Assembly (NCBI RefSeq): GCF_002797675.1
Contig: NZ_PGEX01000001.1
Location: 372,001-436,000, forward strand
Length of the DNA: 64,000 bases
Source of the DNA: Hallerella succinigenes
Lineage (GTDB): Bacteria; Fibrobacterota; Fibrobacteria; Fibrobacterales; Fibrobacteraceae
Reading direction: 5' to 3'
Made by a program: the position numbers and the translations under genes. Positions 42,712-52,800 of this stretch are shown here, piece after piece. The first letter of the stretch is position 1; the number at the start of each line of letters is the position of its first letter. The notes beneath the pieces are model-generated. The model saw nothing but the letters and a program-made list of their open reading frames with translations, made no database searches and was not told where the DNA came from.

Positions 42712-43914
42712 TTAAATAAAGAACGATTTCAGCTTCCAGAGAATGCTCGGCGAAGAGGCGAGCACCGCCCAGAAGATGCGGAAGATCGAGCGCTTTTCCA
42801 CAGGAATCGAAGCGAGGCGGTGAGCCGCCTTGTTGAACTGCGCATCCGAGATCCTTGCAAAACCGCTTTTTCCGCGGGAATAATTTAAATGCGTCTTTCC
42901 CTGGATCTTCATCCAGCGGTCGTAGGCAGACTTTTCTATTTCGCGGCGTTCTTCTTCCGAAGTCGCGGAAAGCCATTCCAAGGCGCATTCCGCAGCAATC
43001 TTTCCACTCTTCATCGCTTCGACAATGCCCGACCGGCTGATCGGGTTCACGGTACTCGCCGAGTCCCCCGCCTTAAAGACGCCGTTCGCCGCAATCGGAT
43101 GTTCCGACTGGCCACAGGGAATCGCACCGCCGTGGAAAGCGAGAATTTTCGCATCCGGATAAGCTTCCTGGATAAATTTTTCGAGAGTCGCACGTGGCGG
43201 ATGCGTTTTCAAGAAATCACGGCCGCCGACAAGGCCCACATTGACCGTTTCGCCGTCACGCGGGAACACCCAGCCGTAACCGCCTTCAAAGAAACGCTGA
43301 CCAAAAAGAAGTTCAATATGCCGCGTGCTGTGCGGAACGCCTTTCGCAATCGCAAAAATGGCCGATTCCTGGTCAAAATCCCCCGTTTCGAGCGCATCAA
43401 GGCCCGGAACGCGACGAGAAATCTTTGCACCGGGACCCGTCGCATCGATCACGACCTTCGTTTTCAAGACGGATTCCGTCTCTCCCGAGCAGACCGTCAC
43501 CGCCCAAAGGCCGTTTTCAGCCGGGGCAAGGGCAGAGACCCTATTTTCAAAATGGCATTCAACGCCGAGTTCCGCCGCCTTATCCGCCATTTCGTGATGA
43601 AAAGCGGCTCGGTTCAAAATCAAACCGCAATCTTTTTGGAAATATTCCACACGCGTCATATCGGGCGCCGTAAAATAGACGCCGTTCAAATGCTGACGGA
43701 TCCATTCCTCTTTTGGAGTCCAATAGCGGGAGAAAATCTTACGGGAAACCGCTTCCGCACAGGCGACAGGTTCCTTCCACGGGGATTTTTTGTCGACGAG
43801 AAGCACCGAAAGCTTGCCAGCGGAGGCTTTTTGAAGGCAATTTGCAGCATAAAGCCCGGCTGGGCCTGCGCCACAGATGATTACGTCATAATTTTCCTTC
43901 AAATAGCATGTCAT
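42712..43914 (-). CDS. Geranylgeranyl reductase family FAD-dependent oxidoreductase
   Basis: A 400-residue flavoprotein. YDVIICGAGPAGLYAANCL is the FAD-binding motif at the N-terminus. EPVACAEAVS fits the cysteine region of the family, GYGWVFPRDGETVNVGL is the conserved substrate-side motif, and GDSASTVNPISRSGIVEAM the second FAD motif. Members reduce isoprenoid chains, for example in archaeal lipids, menaquinone or chlorophyll. The ATG at 43914 follows CAGG; the longer frame to 43965 lacks a site. Substrate unknown; the DGGGP synthase-like gene at 17396 makes an ether-lipid or quinone context possible. Confidence 0.87.
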   Translation of the reverse strand: MTCYLKENYDVIICGAGPAGLYAANCLQKASAGKLSVLLVDKKSPWKEPVACAEAVSRKIFSRYWTPKEEWIRQHLNGVYFTAPDMTRVEYFQKDCGLILNRAAFHHEMADKAAELGVECHFENRVSALAPAENGLWAVTVCSGETESVLKTKVVIDATGPGAKISRRVPGLDALETGDFDQESAIFAIAKGVPHSTRHIELLFGQRFFEGGYGWVFPRDGETVNVGLVGGRDFLKTHPPRATLEKFIQEAYPDAKILAFHGGAIPCGQSEHPIAANGVFKAGDSASTVNPISRSGIVEAMKSGKIAAECALEWLSATSEEERREIEKSAYDRWMKIQGKTHLNYSRGKSGFARISDAQFNKAAHRLASIPVEKRSIFRIFWAVLASSPSILWKLKSFFI

Positions 43915-44034
43915 AACCTGCAAAATAGCTTTTTTATAGAAACATCTTATCTTTTTTTTATCCAAAGTGTGTTTTTTAATTTATTTTAGGTGCAACATAA
44001 ATTTTGATTGGACTCTTACAAAGGGATATACAGA

Positions 44035-45459
44035 ATGAATATGCACCTCAATTTGACATCCAAGTTCGGTGTCTTGTTGCTCGCATCCATGACCGCTGGC
44101 GCATTTGCCCAGCAGACCGACTGGAGCGGCAAGGATATCAACGTTTCTTTCCGCAGCAAAAACATCGATGGATTCAACTTTGAAAATGCGAAGGCAGTCA
44201 AGAACGTGACGGACTTTACCGGTTCCAACGCAACGCATGAACCTGTCAACTTCCGCGGTTCCGATCTCCGTGGCGTAAAGTTCCAGAACTCCGTGATGAA
44301 CAATCCGGACTTCCGTGAAGCCAATCTGGAAGGCGCAATCATTTCCGGCGCGGACCTGCGTGGCTCCGATTTTAAGGAAGCCAACTTGAAGGGCGCAAAC
44401 CTCTACCGTGCAACCCTTCTGGATTCCCGCTTCCCGAAGGCAAACCTCGAAAACGCCCGTCTGGACGCTATGAAGGTTTCCGACCAGGCAGACTTTAGCG
44501 ATGCAAACCTCAAGAACGCATCCTTCATCGATGTCGACTTGACTATGGCCGACTTCAGCGATGCCAATTTGACGAACACGAACTTCTCCCGCTCCTTGAT
44601 GGGTGCCGCCAAACTCGATGACGCAACGATCGTCAAGACGGACTTTACGGCTTGCAACCTGATCAACGCAGACTTCAGCGGCGTGGAACTCCGCGATGTG
44701 AACTTCACCAAGGCGGGTCTTTCCAAGGCTGACTTCTCCGGTACCAAGTTCATCAATGTGAACCTCCAGAGCGCAGACCTTTCCTTGACCGACTTCAACG
44801 ACGTCGATCTTTCCAAGACTCAGCTCCAAAAGGCTTCCTTCGCCCAGTCTAACCTGAAGAACATGGAATTCAACGGCCAGGATCTTTCTGGCGTGGTTTT
44901 CGATAAGGGCGTCGTCACCAAGAGCTCTTTCGAAAAGGCTAAGATGAACAAGGCGTCCTTCTTCGATGGCGAAGCAAGCAAGAGCATTTTCCGCGGTGCC
45001 ATCATGCAGAAGGCAATCTTCGACGGCACCTACATCTTCAAGAACATCTTCGATAACGCGGACCTCACCAAGGCCAACTTCTCGAACTCGACAATCAGCC
45101 GTACGAGCTATGACCTTGCCAACTTGACCGGTGCAAACTTCTCCGGTGCCAAGCTCGACAACGTCACCTTCCTCAACGCAAACATGCAGAACGTAAAGAT
45201 CGACGCTGACACCAAGATGGAAAACGTCGACTTCTCCGGTGCAGACCTCACCCACGCTCACATCGAAAAGTTCACCGCCAAGAAGGTAATTTACGATGCA
45301 AAGACCAAGTTCCCGGACGGCTTCGAACCGCGTAAGTACGGCTTCACGAAGCTCGGCGAAAAGGCTGTGGAAGTCAAGTCCGAAACCGCAAGCGATCAGC
45401 CGAAGAAGAAAAAGAAGCGCCGTAAGAAGTCTGCCGAAGAAGCTGCAGGCATCGAATAA
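44035..45459 (+). CDS. Exported pentapeptide-repeat protein
   Basis: A 474-residue protein with a cleaved signal (ASMTAGAFAQQ). From about residue 60 to 415 it is made of pentapeptide repeats of the A(D/N)LXX type, such as ANLEGAIISGADLRGSDFKE, which fold as a right-handed quadrilateral beta helix. The C-terminus is very basic (KKKKKRRKKS). AAGGG lies before the ATG at 44035; an in-frame ATG at 44008 is less well placed. Function unknown; a periplasmic or surface rod is inferred. It ends in an intrinsic terminator. Confidence 0.88.
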   Translation: MNMHLNLTSKFGVLLLASMTAGAFAQQTDWSGKDINVSFRSKNIDGFNFENAKAVKNVTDFTGSNATHEPVNFRGSDLRGVKFQNSVMNNPDFREANLEGAIISGADLRGSDFKEANLKGANLYRATLLDSRFPKANLENARLDAMKVSDQADFSDANLKNASFIDVDLTMADFSDANLTNTNFSRSLMGAAKLDDATIVKTDFTACNLINADFSGVELRDVNFTKAGLSKADFSGTKFINVNLQSADLSLTDFNDVDLSKTQLQKASFAQSNLKNMEFNGQDLSGVVFDKGVVTKSSFEKAKMNKASFFDGEASKSIFRGAIMQKAIFDGTYIFKNIFDNADLTKANFSNSTISRTSYDLANLTGANFSGAKLDNVTFLNANMQNVKIDADTKMENVDFSGADLTHAHIEKFTAKKVIYDAKTKFPDGFEPRKYGFTKLGEKAVEVKSETASDQPKKKKKRRKKSAEEAAGIE

Positions 45460-45478
45460 AGCACCAATCAAATTTGTC

Positions 45479-45512
45479 AAAAACTGTCACTTTATCAAGT
45501 GGCAGTTTTTTA
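45479..45512 (+). terminator. Intrinsic terminator after the pentapeptide-repeat gene
   Basis: AAACTGTCACTT and AAGTGGCAGTTT pair with one mismatch around TATC, followed by a T-run. The T-run passes directly into the radA promoter box. Confidence 0.85.
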
Positions 45513-45518
45513 TTTTTA
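45511..45518 (+). promoter_or_regulatory. Promoter -7 box directly before radA
   Basis: TATTTTTA ends 4 nt before the ATG at 45523 with AAGC between and no ribosome site. It overlaps the tail of the preceding terminator, so termination and new initiation are packed into the same bases. Confidence 0.45.
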
Positions 45519-45522
45519 AAGC

Positions 45523-46905
45523 ATGGCTAAGAACGATACCGAATTTTTTTGCAAGGAATGTGGCGAAGTCACTTCCAAATGGGCTGGCAAATGTCCGCAT
45601 TGCGGCGCATGGTCTAGCCTTGTCGAACGTCCCGTCGAAAGCAAGGCGACCCGCCGAGGGCTCGGCCATAACAGTCTCGACACCGACGGACTTTCCGGCG
45701 TTCCGCGAAAGCTCGCCGACATCGAAACGACAGCCGCAAAAAGGTTAAGTTCCGCAAGTCCCGAATTTGACAGAACGCTCGGCGGAGGCTTTGCTCCAGG
45801 TTCCCTCGTCTTAATCGGTGGCGATCCGGGTATCGGAAAATCGACGCTCGTGCTGCAGACGCTTGCCACCATGGCAAGCGCAGGCGTCAAAGCCTTGTAT
45901 GTCAGCGGCGAAGAGAGCGCTGTGCAAGTCAAGTTGCGCAGTGAAAGACTCAGCGTTTCGGGCAGCGACCTCCTTCTGCTTTGCGAAACGAACCTCGACA
46001 AGATCCTTGAAAAAGCGAAAGCGATCCAACCAGAAGTTCTTGTCATCGACTCCATTCAAACGGTCTACAACGCCGATTTGCCAGGGACTCCTGGAAGCGT
46101 TTCACAGCTTCGCGAAAGCACCCTTTCGCTGATGGTCTTTGCCAAGAATTCGGGCTGTATCACGATCTTGATTGGGCACGTGACAAAGGACGGTCAGATC
46201 GCCGGTCCGCGAATCCTCGAACACATGGTCGATACAGTCGCCTATTTTGAAGGCGATCGCAATGGGCAGTACCGTATTCTGCGTACAATCAAGAACCGTT
46301 TCGGAGCCACCGATGAAATCGGCGTCTTTGAAATGACATCCGGCGGACTTGTGAGCGTTTCAAATCCGAGTAAGATTTTTCTCGACGCGACGAACATGAA
46401 TTCCCCGGGTAGCGTCGTCAGCTGCACGATCGAAGGTTCCCGTGCGATGCTCTTTGAAACGCAGGCCCTGGTGAACCAGACGAATTATGCGGTCGCCCAG
46501 CGTGTCGCTGCAGGCATCGACCAAAAGCGTTTAACGATTATCCTCGCGTTGCTCGACAAGTTCGGAGGCGTCCCCATCGGAAACTCCGACGTTTTCGCAA
46601 GCATCGCCGGGGGCTTAAAAATTGCCGATACGGGAACGGACCTCGCTATCGCCCTCGCGATCGTCTGCAACCATTTGGGAATTTCCCTGCCGCCGCATAC
46701 GATTGTCATCGGCGAACTCGGGCTTTCGGGAGAAATCCGCTCCGTCAGCCAAACGGACCTACGCGTCAAAGAAGCGCAGCGTCTTGGCTTTGAGCATATC
46801 ATCCTGCCTGCATCCGCCAAGATTTCGAAATCGGCAAAAATCGACATCCTCCGCTTTAAGCACCTTGCCGAAGCGGTGCAATTCGTACAAGATCAGAAAA
46901 ATTGA
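45523..46905 (+). CDS. radA: DNA repair protein RadA
   Basis: A 460-residue recombination helicase that drives branch migration. The N-terminal zinc finger is CKECGEVTSKWAGKCPHCG, Walker A GGDPGIGKSTL, the RadA signature IKNRFGATDEIGVFEM, and the C-terminal half is Lon-protease-like (IAGGLKIADTGTDLAIALAI). Full length. Likely leaderless from the box at 45511. Confidence 0.95.
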   Translation: MAKNDTEFFCKECGEVTSKWAGKCPHCGAWSSLVERPVESKATRRGLGHNSLDTDGLSGVPRKLADIETTAAKRLSSASPEFDRTLGGGFAPGSLVLIGGDPGIGKSTLVLQTLATMASAGVKALYVSGEESAVQVKLRSERLSVSGSDLLLLCETNLDKILEKAKAIQPEVLVIDSIQTVYNADLPGTPGSVSQLRESTLSLMVFAKNSGCITILIGHVTKDGQIAGPRILEHMVDTVAYFEGDRNGQYRILRTIKNRFGATDEIGVFEMTSGGLVSVSNPSKIFLDATNMNSPGSVVSCTIEGSRAMLFETQALVNQTNYAVAQRVAAGIDQKRLTIILALLDKFGGVPIGNSDVFASIAGGLKIADTGTDLAIALAIVCNHLGISLPPHTIVIGELGLSGEIRSVSQTDLRVKEAQRLGFEHIILPASAKISKSAKIDILRFKHLAEAVQFVQDQKN

Positions 46906-46920
46906 ACCCTTCGGGGATCT

Positions 46921-46955
46921 GAAAAAAGGCCCGTTGCAAAGCGAGCCTTTCTTGT
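46921..46955. terminator. Possible bidirectional terminator between radA and folA
   Basis: AAAAGGC and GCCTTT pair around an imperfect inner stem (46923-46950), with A-rich and T-rich ends, between two converging genes. The inner stem is weak. Confidence 0.5.
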
Positions 46956-46976
46956 ACACCGTTGAATTTGGGAATT

Positions 46977-47471
46977 CTAGAGCGAACGTTCCAAAACTTG
47001 GAAGGTCGTTTCGTAATCGTCCTTTTCGGACTTTCCGATATGCTCCTCGCTCAAAAGCTTCCAGCCTTCTCCAAGAGTCGGCATTTTGACGTCGCCATCG
47101 ATTTCGGCATGGACTTTTGTCAGGTAAAGCTTTGTCGACTTCGGCATGGCTCTTGCATAAACGCTGGCACCGCCGATGATAAAGAGTTCTTCTTCCCCGC
47201 TCTGTTCCGCAATCTTCAAAGCCTGTTCCATGTCGCGCACGACGATACAGCCCGGAGCTTCAAAGTTCTCATTCCGTGAAAGCACCAGATTGACGCGGTT
47301 CGGCAGAGGGCGTCCGATATCTTCATAGTTCTTGCGACCTAGCAAAACGTGATGTCCCGTCGTAATCGCCTTAAAACGCTTGAGGTCCTGGGAAAGATGC
47401 CACGGCAAATGGCCATCCTTACCAATCACGCCGTTGTCCGAAACTGCAACAATTACCGAAATTTTCATCAT
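46977..47471 (-). CDS. folA: Dihydrofolate reductase
   Basis: A 164-residue enzyme that reduces dihydrofolate with [28 protein letters not shown], here read in two parts around the Trp of [20 protein letters not shown] and [15 protein letters not shown] are diagnostic. The start is one of two adjacent ATGs (47471 or 47468) that overlap the thyA stop, so translation is coupled. thyA and folA together recycle folate during dTMP synthesis. Confidence 0.95.
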   Translation of the reverse strand: MMKISVIVAVSDNGVIGKDGHLPWHLSQDLKRFKAITTGHHVLLGRKNYEDIGRPLPNRVNLVLSRNENFEAPGCIVVRDMEQALKIAEQSGEEELFIIGGASVYARAMPKSTKLYLTKVHAEIDGDVKMPTLGEGWKLLSEEHIGKSEKDDYETTFQVLERSL

Positions 47472-48280
47472 ACTGCAATCGGAGCCTTGATGGTCGGCCA
47501 CGGGTCATAGTTTTCCAAGGAGAAATCTTCGAACTTGAAGTCGAACAGGTTCTTGACATCCGGATTCAACTTCATCGTCGGCAGCGCTCGCGGTGTGCGG
47601 GAAAGCTGCTCCTTCGCCTGGTCAAAGTGATTGCAGTACAGGTGCAAATCGCCGAACGTGTGCACAAATTCCGCCGGTTCGTAATCAAGGACCTGGGCGA
47701 GCATCAACGTCAAAAGCGAGTAAGAAGCGATGTTGAAGGGCACGCCGAGGAACATGTCCGCGCTACGCTGATACAGCTGGCAGCTGAGCTTTCGCTTGCC
47801 GCTTGCGCCGACGCCACCCACGTAGAACTGGAACAGGCAATGGCATGGCGGCAAAGCCATTTTGTCGACTTCTGCCACATTCCATGCGCAAACAAGATGA
47901 CGGCGGGAATCCGGATTATTCTTGAGACTGTCCAGAAGGTTCTGGATCTGGTCAATGTGACCGCCTTCCGGCGTGGGCCAGCTTCTCCATTGATGGCCGT
48001 ATACCGGACCGAGATCGCCGTTTTCATCGGCCCATTCATCCCAGATCGTCACCTTGTTGTCGTGAAGATACTGGATGTTCGTATCGCCCTTCAAAAACCA
48101 GAGCAATTCATGAATAATGCTCCGCAGATGGAGTTTTTTTGTCGTCAAGCATGGGAAACCTTTTGAAAGATCATAACGAGCCTGCCGGCCAAAAACGGAA
48201 CGCGTCCCTGTCCCAGTTCGGTCAGAACGGTCCACCCCATTTTCCATAATGTCGCGGAGTAAATCAAGATATTGCTGCAT
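47468..48280 (-). CDS. thyA: Thymidylate synthase
   Basis: A 270-residue ThyA that methylates dUMP with methylene-tetrahydrofolate. [11 protein letters not shown] near the N-terminus, the catalytic Cys in [12 protein letters not shown] and the GDLHLYCNH block are conserved. Its ATG at 48280 has no ribosome site, but a TAATTTG sequence ends 5 nt upstream, consistent with leaderless expression. The stop overlaps the folA start. Divergent from the DUF4416 gene across 65 bp. Confidence 0.95.
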   Translation of the reverse strand: MQQYLDLLRDIMENGVDRSDRTGTGTRSVFGRQARYDLSKGFPCLTTKKLHLRSIIHELLWFLKGDTNIQYLHDNKVTIWDEWADENGDLGPVYGHQWRSWPTPEGGHIDQIQNLLDSLKNNPDSRRHLVCAWNVAEVDKMALPPCHCLFQFYVGGVGASGKRKLSCQLYQRSADMFLGVPFNIASYSLLTLMLAQVLDYEPAEFVHTFGDLHLYCNHFDQAKEQLSRTPRALPTMKLNPDVKNLFDFKFEDFSLENYDPWPTIKAPIAV

Positions 48281-48345
48281 GCTTTCAAATTAGTATTTTT
48301 TAGTCCGTAAAAGATCGTTGGAGATTCTTTCTTTTAGAGGTTCTT

Positions 48346-48885
48346 ATGGGTATTGCGAAAAAGCCTCTCCCGGCGAGACTCGTCATGGGATTTTTGGCAA
48401 AAGACGCGGCACTGATCGATGAAATCCGCCCGCGTCTCTGCAAGCTCTACGGCGAAGAACTCGAGGTTCTGACCGCATTCCCGTTCCGTTTCACGAACTA
48501 CTACAAGGACGAAATCGGCAAATCCCCCGTGCGCGCCTTTGTCACCTATAAGACTCTGATCGACCGCGAATCGATTGTAGATATCAAGCTTGCCACGAAC
48601 CATCTAGAACTCGAATTTGCCAAGGAACACGGAACCGAAGGACTGCGCCCGGTGAACCTCGACCCTGGTTACATCACGCTTGGACAGTTCTTTTTGGCGA
48701 CGACCAAGGACCAACGTCAGCGCGTGTACATTCGAGACGGCATTTACGTGGAACCGACTCTCTACTTCCAAGATGGACACTTTCACGCATTCCCGTGGAC
48801 GTACAGAGATTACCAGAGCAAGGAATACATTGAATTTTTGGAAGCCGTGAGAAACCAACTGAAATCATCCATGCACAATCCATGA
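48346..48885 (+). CDS. DUF4416 family protein
   Basis: A 179-residue protein that matches the DUF4416 pattern: FRFTNYYKDEIG, VDIKLATNHLELEF, PVNLDPGYITLGQFFLAT, RVYIRDGIYVEPTL and FPWTYRDYQS. The function of the family is unknown; the proteins are soluble and are found in several deep-branching and FCB bacteria. GAGG lies before the ATG. It is divergent from thyA and stands alone. Confidence 0.87.
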   Translation: MGIAKKPLPARLVMGFLAKDAALIDEIRPRLCKLYGEELEVLTAFPFRFTNYYKDEIGKSPVRAFVTYKTLIDRESIVDIKLATNHLELEFAKEHGTEGLRPVNLDPGYITLGQFFLATTKDQRQRVYIRDGIYVEPTLYFQDGHFHAFPWTYRDYQSKEYIEFLEAVRNQLKSSMHNP

Positions 48886-48981
48886 ACTTCGAACGTATCC
48901 GCTACAGCAGGACATTTATTCTGCCGTAGAATTTCTCTTCCAATTCTCTGATAATGGATGACTGGCAACAGTCCGTGCGCA

Positions 48982-49848
48982 TTACTTCACAACGTTCTTT
49001 CTAAATTCAGGCGTCAGCGCTTCACAGGCTTCGATGTCCGGACGCGCGACGTAAGTTTTCAATTCCTTGGAAAAGAATCCGATGACTTCAAACGAAATTC
49101 TCCATGAGCTCGCTTCCGGGCATTCTTCCCATGCCTGAATATTCTTGGCGCGCCAAGAATACTTTCCTTTTTTCTCGAAGATAAAATTTTCCGATTTCAG
49201 GGCTTCGTAACCGATCTGCGCCCAAGTTCCAATCGCCTTGTTCTTTTGGAAATAAGCTTTTTGCAAAGAATAGAACCTCGCCGCTTCCCGCTCCAGTTCC
49301 TGGACCTTTGCCGGAGTATCTCGATTCGGATCGGTAAAATGCAAAACAAGTCCGATGGCAACGGCGATAACCGCAACAGCGCCGGCGGCCATCGAGAGGA
49401 TTTTCAGTCTTCTGCGGAAAGATTCCGGCAGTTCGTGCAAATCGCCATGCGCCGGTTTCAAAACGTGAAGTTTCAAAAGGGCCTTCGCCACATAATTCGG
49501 AAACACTTCGCAAGCGCTCCCAAGAAGGGCCGTCAAAACGCTGATTGAGAAAGCGAAAGGTTTTGCCGTAGCGATCAGCGGCAAAAGTTCCTTCTTGACC
49601 GACTGGACTACGGACATCAACTGACGATCTTCCGAGAAGCTGCTGAGCGCAATCTGTCCCGTGAAGCTGCTGTAACGCGCGAGAGCCAGATCCACGATAT
49701 GCGAAGCATAGTCATGCGCATAATCCAAAACAAAGCCAAGGACGATAAAGACCGCCGCGAGCAACAGGAAATTCAATCCGAGGAATCGAATCGTACGGGA
49801 CTTCGAGAATCCCTCGTCAACAACACGTCCTTCCTCGTAAATCATCAT
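48982..49848 (-). CDS. Membrane protein of unknown function
   Basis: A 288-residue protein with three hydrophobic segments: about residues 24-44, 90-112 and 150-172. The C-terminal 110 residues are soluble: a helix (QELEREAARFYSLQKAYFQK) then a beta-rich part with two cysteines. The sequence order (small helix, tyrosines, WAQIGYEALKSENF) recalls pilin-like head domains, but there is no prepilin cleavage motif at the N-terminus, so this is only a resemblance. It lies 7 bp downstream of the acyltransferase gene at 49856 and is probably in its operon. Confidence 0.7.
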   Translation of the reverse strand: MMIYEEGRVVDEGFSKSRTIRFLGLNFLLLAAVFIVLGFVLDYAHDYASHIVDLALARYSSFTGQIALSSFSEDRQLMSVVQSVKKELLPLIATAKPFAFSISVLTALLGSACEVFPNYVAKALLKLHVLKPAHGDLHELPESFRRRLKILSMAAGAVAVIAVAIGLVLHFTDPNRDTPAKVQELEREAARFYSLQKAYFQKNKAIGTWAQIGYEALKSENFIFEKKGKYSWRAKNIQAWEECPEASSWRISFEVIGFFSKELKTYVARPDIEACEALTPEFRKNVVK

Positions 49849-49855
49849 TTCCCCG

Positions 49856-52800
49856 CTACTTTGCCTTTGCCGCTTTGCTCAATTCCAATGCGACCTTCTT
49901 CGCTGTAGAAAAGTCCGCCTTGCCCGAACCGAGCTTCGGAACAGCATCCACCTTGAAGGCTTCACCCGGAATCATCATTGGAGGGATTCCCGACTTGCGA
50001 ATTTCACGGAGTACTTCATCCGCATCCTTTTTGCCTTCAAACAAGAGGACAATCTTTTCGCCCTTGACTTCATCCGGAATCGCGACAATGATAAAGTCCA
50101 TGCCGGCAATCACGCCCGAATCATTGATCTTTGCTTCGACAGCGCCGAGTGAAATCATTTCCCCACCGAGCTTTGCAAAGCGGCTGTAACGGTCCACGAT
50201 AATGACAAAGCCATCCTTGTCGAGATAACCCTTGTCGCCCGTCTTGTACCAGCGATGACCGTTGATTTCCAGGATGACGCTCTTGGTGCGTTCCGGATCC
50301 TTCAGGTATCCCTTCATGACCTGGCAGCCACCGATAAGAATCATCCCCTGTTCACCCTGCGGCAATTCTTTGTCCGTAATCGGATCGATAATCTTGACCC
50401 CGACGCCCGGAATCGCCATGCCCACGGAATTCAAATTCGTACGCGGATCCATGGTGAGATAGTCATCGAGAAGCACGTCTTCGGAATTGTACGTAGCGAC
50501 CGGAGCCGTTTCCGTGCAACCGTAGCCTTCGTAAATTTCCTTTTTGAACTTGCGGGCAAACAGATCTCGGATTTCGGGACGGAGCTTTTCTGCACCCGAA
50601 AGGACAAATCTCAAATGCTTGAAGCACATCGGGTGCACCCAGCGGTTGATGCCCACGGCACGGAGGAAGGTCGGGGTGCCGACGAGGATCGTAACGCGGA
50701 ATTCGGCGCAGACACGCGCCATCGTCTTCACATCGGTCGGCTCCGAGCAAGTCACCATCGGAATGCCTTCAAAGAGAGGCAAAAGCACCGTCACGGTCAA
50801 ACCGAAGGAATGGAAAATCGGAAGTTCCGCAAGCATCACATCGTTCGGATGGATACAAAGGATCGCGTTCGTCTGCTGGGTATTCGAAACGAGGTTACGG
50901 TGCGAAAGCATCACACCCTTCGGCGTTCCTTCGGAGCCCGAGCTGAAGAGAATCACCGCGGTATCGTCCGGCTTTGCCGACTTCACATACAGAAGTTCAA
51001 TGAGGCGCGTCGGCAAAACGATCGCCGAAGCAAGAGCGATAAAGCGGTAGAATGGATTTACCATTTTATCCAAATCTTCCACGCAAATGAGCTTGCAGAC
51101 CGTGCCGAGCTTAAAGTAATCCTGGCCGCGGTTCTGCAGTTTATTCAACAGAGCCCAGCTGGTAAAGACCGTATGGATTTCAGAACGTTCAATGCACTTG
51201 AGGACCGATTCAACGCCCGACGTAAAGTTCAGATGCACACTGGTCTTGCCCGAAGTCCAAATACCAAGCATCATGGAGACGCCTTCCGGAGACGGCGGAA
51301 GCATAAATCCAACGCGTTCTTCCTTGCGAGTGATCTTCTTTAAGATATGCGCATAAACAAGAGCCTGTTGAATCGAGCCGTAACCCGTCAAATGGTTGCC
51401 GAGCGGACTGTAAACCGCCACACGGTGACGGACTCGACGTTTCATCGCCTGCAGCCAGAACGGAACAATCGTCGGATAGTAAGAAAGCGACTTGGACCAG
51501 GCGACCATCGAAAGTTCGCGCAGAATATTGCGGAGCTTCGCGGTTTCCGTTTCCGCCGGGATTTCCTCGCCAAAAGCGATAGAAACGATACTCGTCAGCT
51601 TTTCACCGAAGTTGACATTTTCATCAGCATAGCTTCTCTTGCCACCCCAAACGCCCTGGATGTAGAAAGGAATGAGCTTTGCACTCGTATCCTTGATGGC
51701 CGAGGAATAGTCCATCGAGAAGCGTCCGATATTGCAGGATTTTGCAATTTCACCTTCCGGGAAAATCACGACGGCTTCGCCCTGCAAAAGGGCTTTGCGA
51801 ATCTGCGCCATCGCAGGTTCCGTATTGCGACGGTTAATGCGGATCGCGCCGAGAAGTTTCAAAATCCAGCGGGAATAACCGTGTTCCAGCTTATCTTCAT
51901 TCACCGCCATACGGAGCGACCTCGGGCTCGCCATCTGCAAAAGCACCCAGTCGATATAGCTCGTATGATTGCCGAGCAAAAGCACCGGACCTTCGAGAGG
52001 AATGTTTTCGTTACCGATGATCTTCAAATCATAACGGAACACATAATAGGCGCGGAACAACGTACGGATGAGCGACTGCGGGAACCGGATAAAAGCCCAC
52101 ACAAATGCGGCAAGCAAAAAAAGCGAGAAGAAGAAAAGGAACGTTTCCTTGTCGATTGACGTGTACTTGAGCAGCAAGACTTCCGAGGCCACCACGAACA
52201 CGAGAAAGAGCATCGTCACCATGTTCGAAACAGCCACAATTCGACCTGAAGACGCCGGTCTTGAATAGAGCAGCAAAAGCGAATTCAAAACCGTGCCAAG
52301 CGCACCGAAGAAAAGACCGAGGAACGCATACAAAATGCGAACGAGTACCGGATTATCCACAAACGGAACAAGGAAAGCGCACACGCCGCAACCGAGGACC
52401 GAAACCGGAATCAAGCCGACTTCGATAAACTGATGCGAAGAACGGGACGCCAGATAACCGCCAAACATCATGCCGACGGCCGAGAACACAAGACCATTGC
52501 GAATAACCGAAAGGAATCCTTCTCCCGAAAGGCTCGACGAGAGCAAAACGAACACCTGTGCAAGACCCCAAAACACCGCCAAGCCGATGATGATCACACG
52601 CGAAAGGCTAATGTACCACGTCGCATGGAAAATGCGCGCCGGAGAACGGAACTGCAAAGATTCACTATCCTTGGCCGTCTTCGGAATAAAGAAGGCCGCG
52701 ACTTCCGAAAGCACCGCCACACCGACAAAGATCCAAAGCAGGTAATCCACGCCAAGGAGCGTCGCCGTTTCTTTATAAAGGCTAATCACACCGACCGCAG

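Noticed and set aside
43981-45480. 499-codon minus-strand frame opposite the pentapeptide-repeat gene
   Set aside because: The regular repeat on the plus strand keeps the opposite frame open; its sequence is just the repeat read backward.
48982-49848. Type IV pilin-like identity for the membrane protein
   Set aside because: The C-terminal half resembles a pilin head, but there is no prepilin peptidase site and there are three membrane segments.
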